The notes under the pieces: generated by a model
What the model saw: the letters and a program-made list of their open reading frames with translations, nothing else
Told to the model about the DNA's origin: nothing
Databases searched by the model: none
Source: Terriglobia bacterium
Lineage (GTDB): Bacteria > Acidobacteriota > Terriglobia > Terriglobales > Acidobacteriaceae
NCBI GenBank assembly: GCA_032252755.1
Contig: JAVUPY010000023.1
Coordinates: forward strand, 1-64,000
Reading direction: 5' to 3'
DNA: 64,000 nt
Made by a program: the position numbers and the translations under genes
Part shown: positions 63,298-64,000 of the stretch, piece after piece
Layout of the letters: every line of letters starts with the position of its first letter
Numbering within the stretch: the first letter of the stretch is position 1

Positions 63298-63495
63298 TTG
63301 GCGGAAGTTCGACTGCAAGACGGTGAATCGATAGAGAACGCCCTGCGTCGGTTCAAGCGCAAAGTTCAGGCGGAAGACATCATTAAGGAAGTGAAACGTC
63401 ACTCCTACTACCTGAAGCCGGGCGACAAGCTGCGATTGAAACAATCTTTGGCGCGTAAACGTGCCCGGAAGAAGATTCGCAAAGAAAACGATTAA
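63298..63495 (+). CDS. rpsU: 30S ribosomal protein S21, copy 2
   Basis: The 65-aa protein is a paralogue of the copy at 59.1 kb: AEVRLQDGESIENALRRFKR, IKEVKRHSYYLKPGDKLRLK, ARKRARKKIRKEND. It has the same TTG start behind GGGAGGTGG. Monocistronic, closed by a strong terminator. Confidence 0.94.
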   Translation: MAEVRLQDGESIENALRRFKRKVQAEDIIKEVKRHSYYLKPGDKLRLKQSLARKRARKKIRKEND

Positions 63496-63508
63496 GCCGA
63501 ACAGTCTA

Positions 63509-63536
63509 GGCCGCTGCCAACCTGCAGCGGCCTTTT
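63509..63536 (+). terminator. Rho-independent terminator
   Basis: GGCCGCTGC (63509-63517) / GCAGCGGCC (63524-63532), 6-nt loop, TTTT. 14 bp after rpsU copy 2. The region 63537-63902 beyond it shows no gene I can support. Confidence 0.9.
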
Positions 63537-63902
63537 CAATCCAGTTATCCAGGCCATCTAGAGCAAGCAAGTTTTCGGTAGCACTTTTCGTTACGGGCCA
63601 CAAGGCAGTCGTGAATCGCGTGCCACCCGAAACCCATGAACTGGACCCTTCATAAAGCTTTCCGTCGATCTTCTGGCAGATAGCCGTGAGATTGTCCGGC
63701 TACACCGACAACTCTGGTCGATGAAGCCGGACCCGTGCTGTGACGAGAATCAGTTCGGCCCCTAGTGAAGTGTTCCAACCCCAGTATCTGCGACAAAATG
63801 GTCCCCAGAACGCGTGTGGGATTGCCACGTAACTCTTCCTTCTGAATGACCGGGAAATGAATACCGGATGCAGCCTCTTAACGAAGCTGCACCAGGTATG
63901 GG

Positions 63903-64000
63903 CTACATCGAAATGCTGATCGAAATTCCAACGCCCGGATGCCTCTGGTTGTAGAGGTAGTAGCCGTTATCGACGTAGGTGACATAAACCTCGTCGGTGT
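63903..64000 (-). CDS. 3' end of a hypothetical gene (cut by window edge)
   Basis: The last 31 codons read TDEVYVTYVDNGYYLYNQRH followed by PGVGISISISM and a TAG at 63903-63905 (minus). The aromatic, strand-like composition is typical of a real C-terminal beta-rich domain, not chance. The start lies beyond the window, so no function can be given. Confidence 0.5.
   Translation of the reverse strand, partial: TDEVYVTYVDNGYYLYNQRHPGVGISISISM

Overview
The window reads as a chromosomal segment of an acidobacterium (Acidobacteriota, Terriglobia-like; inferred, not proven). The grounds are moderately high GC, two very large Oar-type TonB-dependent receptors with N-terminal carboxypeptidase-regulatory domains, a winged-helix/TM/TolB-propeller regulator, a putative bacillithiol disulfide reductase, frequent TTG/GTG starts, and many short palindromic intergenic repeats. 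No phage or intact transposon is present. The only transposase trace is a short IS110-type remnant near 32.3 kb.

Layout. 0-3.7 kb: a MITE-like inverted repeat, a response regulator with a zinc ribbon, a RibD-type reductase and fumarase C. 4-7.4 kb: a thiol cluster (cysteine dioxygenase, membrane protein, YpdA-like reductase) and a CBS protein. 7.5-20 kb: mostly single housekeeping genes (hydrolases, YyaL-type thioredoxin-domain protein, Dps, FkbM methyltransferase, M20 peptidase, glycerate kinase, DUF3788, UbiX, ChaN-like), separated by hairpin repeats. It also holds a compact, well-delimited small transcription unit at 17.3-17.65 kb. 21-28.8 kb: PEP carboxylase, a TonB receptor and an amidase. 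28.9-32.1 kb: an LssY_C-type exported protein, a ComEA-like HHH protein, then an overlapping trio: lipoprotein RNase A-like toxin, CdiI-like immunity protein, DUF2062 membrane protein. 32.1-33.1 kb: a scar with an IS110 fragment inside a palindromic repeat beside a truncated Ser/Thr kinase. 33.3-36.4 kb: glutamine synthetase, an HMCES/YedK-type protein and small genes. 36.4-43 kb: an RND efflux operon with a divergent TetR regulator. 43-52.3 kb: a carbohydrate locus with two GH30 hydrolases, a TonB receptor and a divergent CadC/TolB-type regulator. 52.4-56.8 kb: a fluoride riboswitch followed by crcB, two DUF190 genes, an AAA ATPase and a bacterial dynamin in one tight co-directional run. 57.1-58.7 kb: a B12/radical SAM protein. 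59.1-63.5 kb: an RNA-metabolism block (two rpsU copies, two RRM proteins, a DEAD-box helicase, small basic proteins, tRNA-Ala). The window ends inside a gene on the minus strand.

The most notable points are: (1) the lipidated RNase A-like toxin, with all four family catalytic residues, translationally coupled to a CdiI-type immunity gene and lacking any CdiA/CdiB; (2) an AAA ATPase-dynamin pair that may be co-transcribed with fluoride-export genes; (3) a roughly 290-nt transcript candidate at 17.35 kb with a good promoter, a 14-nt Shine-Dalgarno match, a 19-codon ORF and a strong terminator; (4) a two-hairpin intergenic repeat whose copies show compensatory base changes and one of which carries the IS110 remnant.
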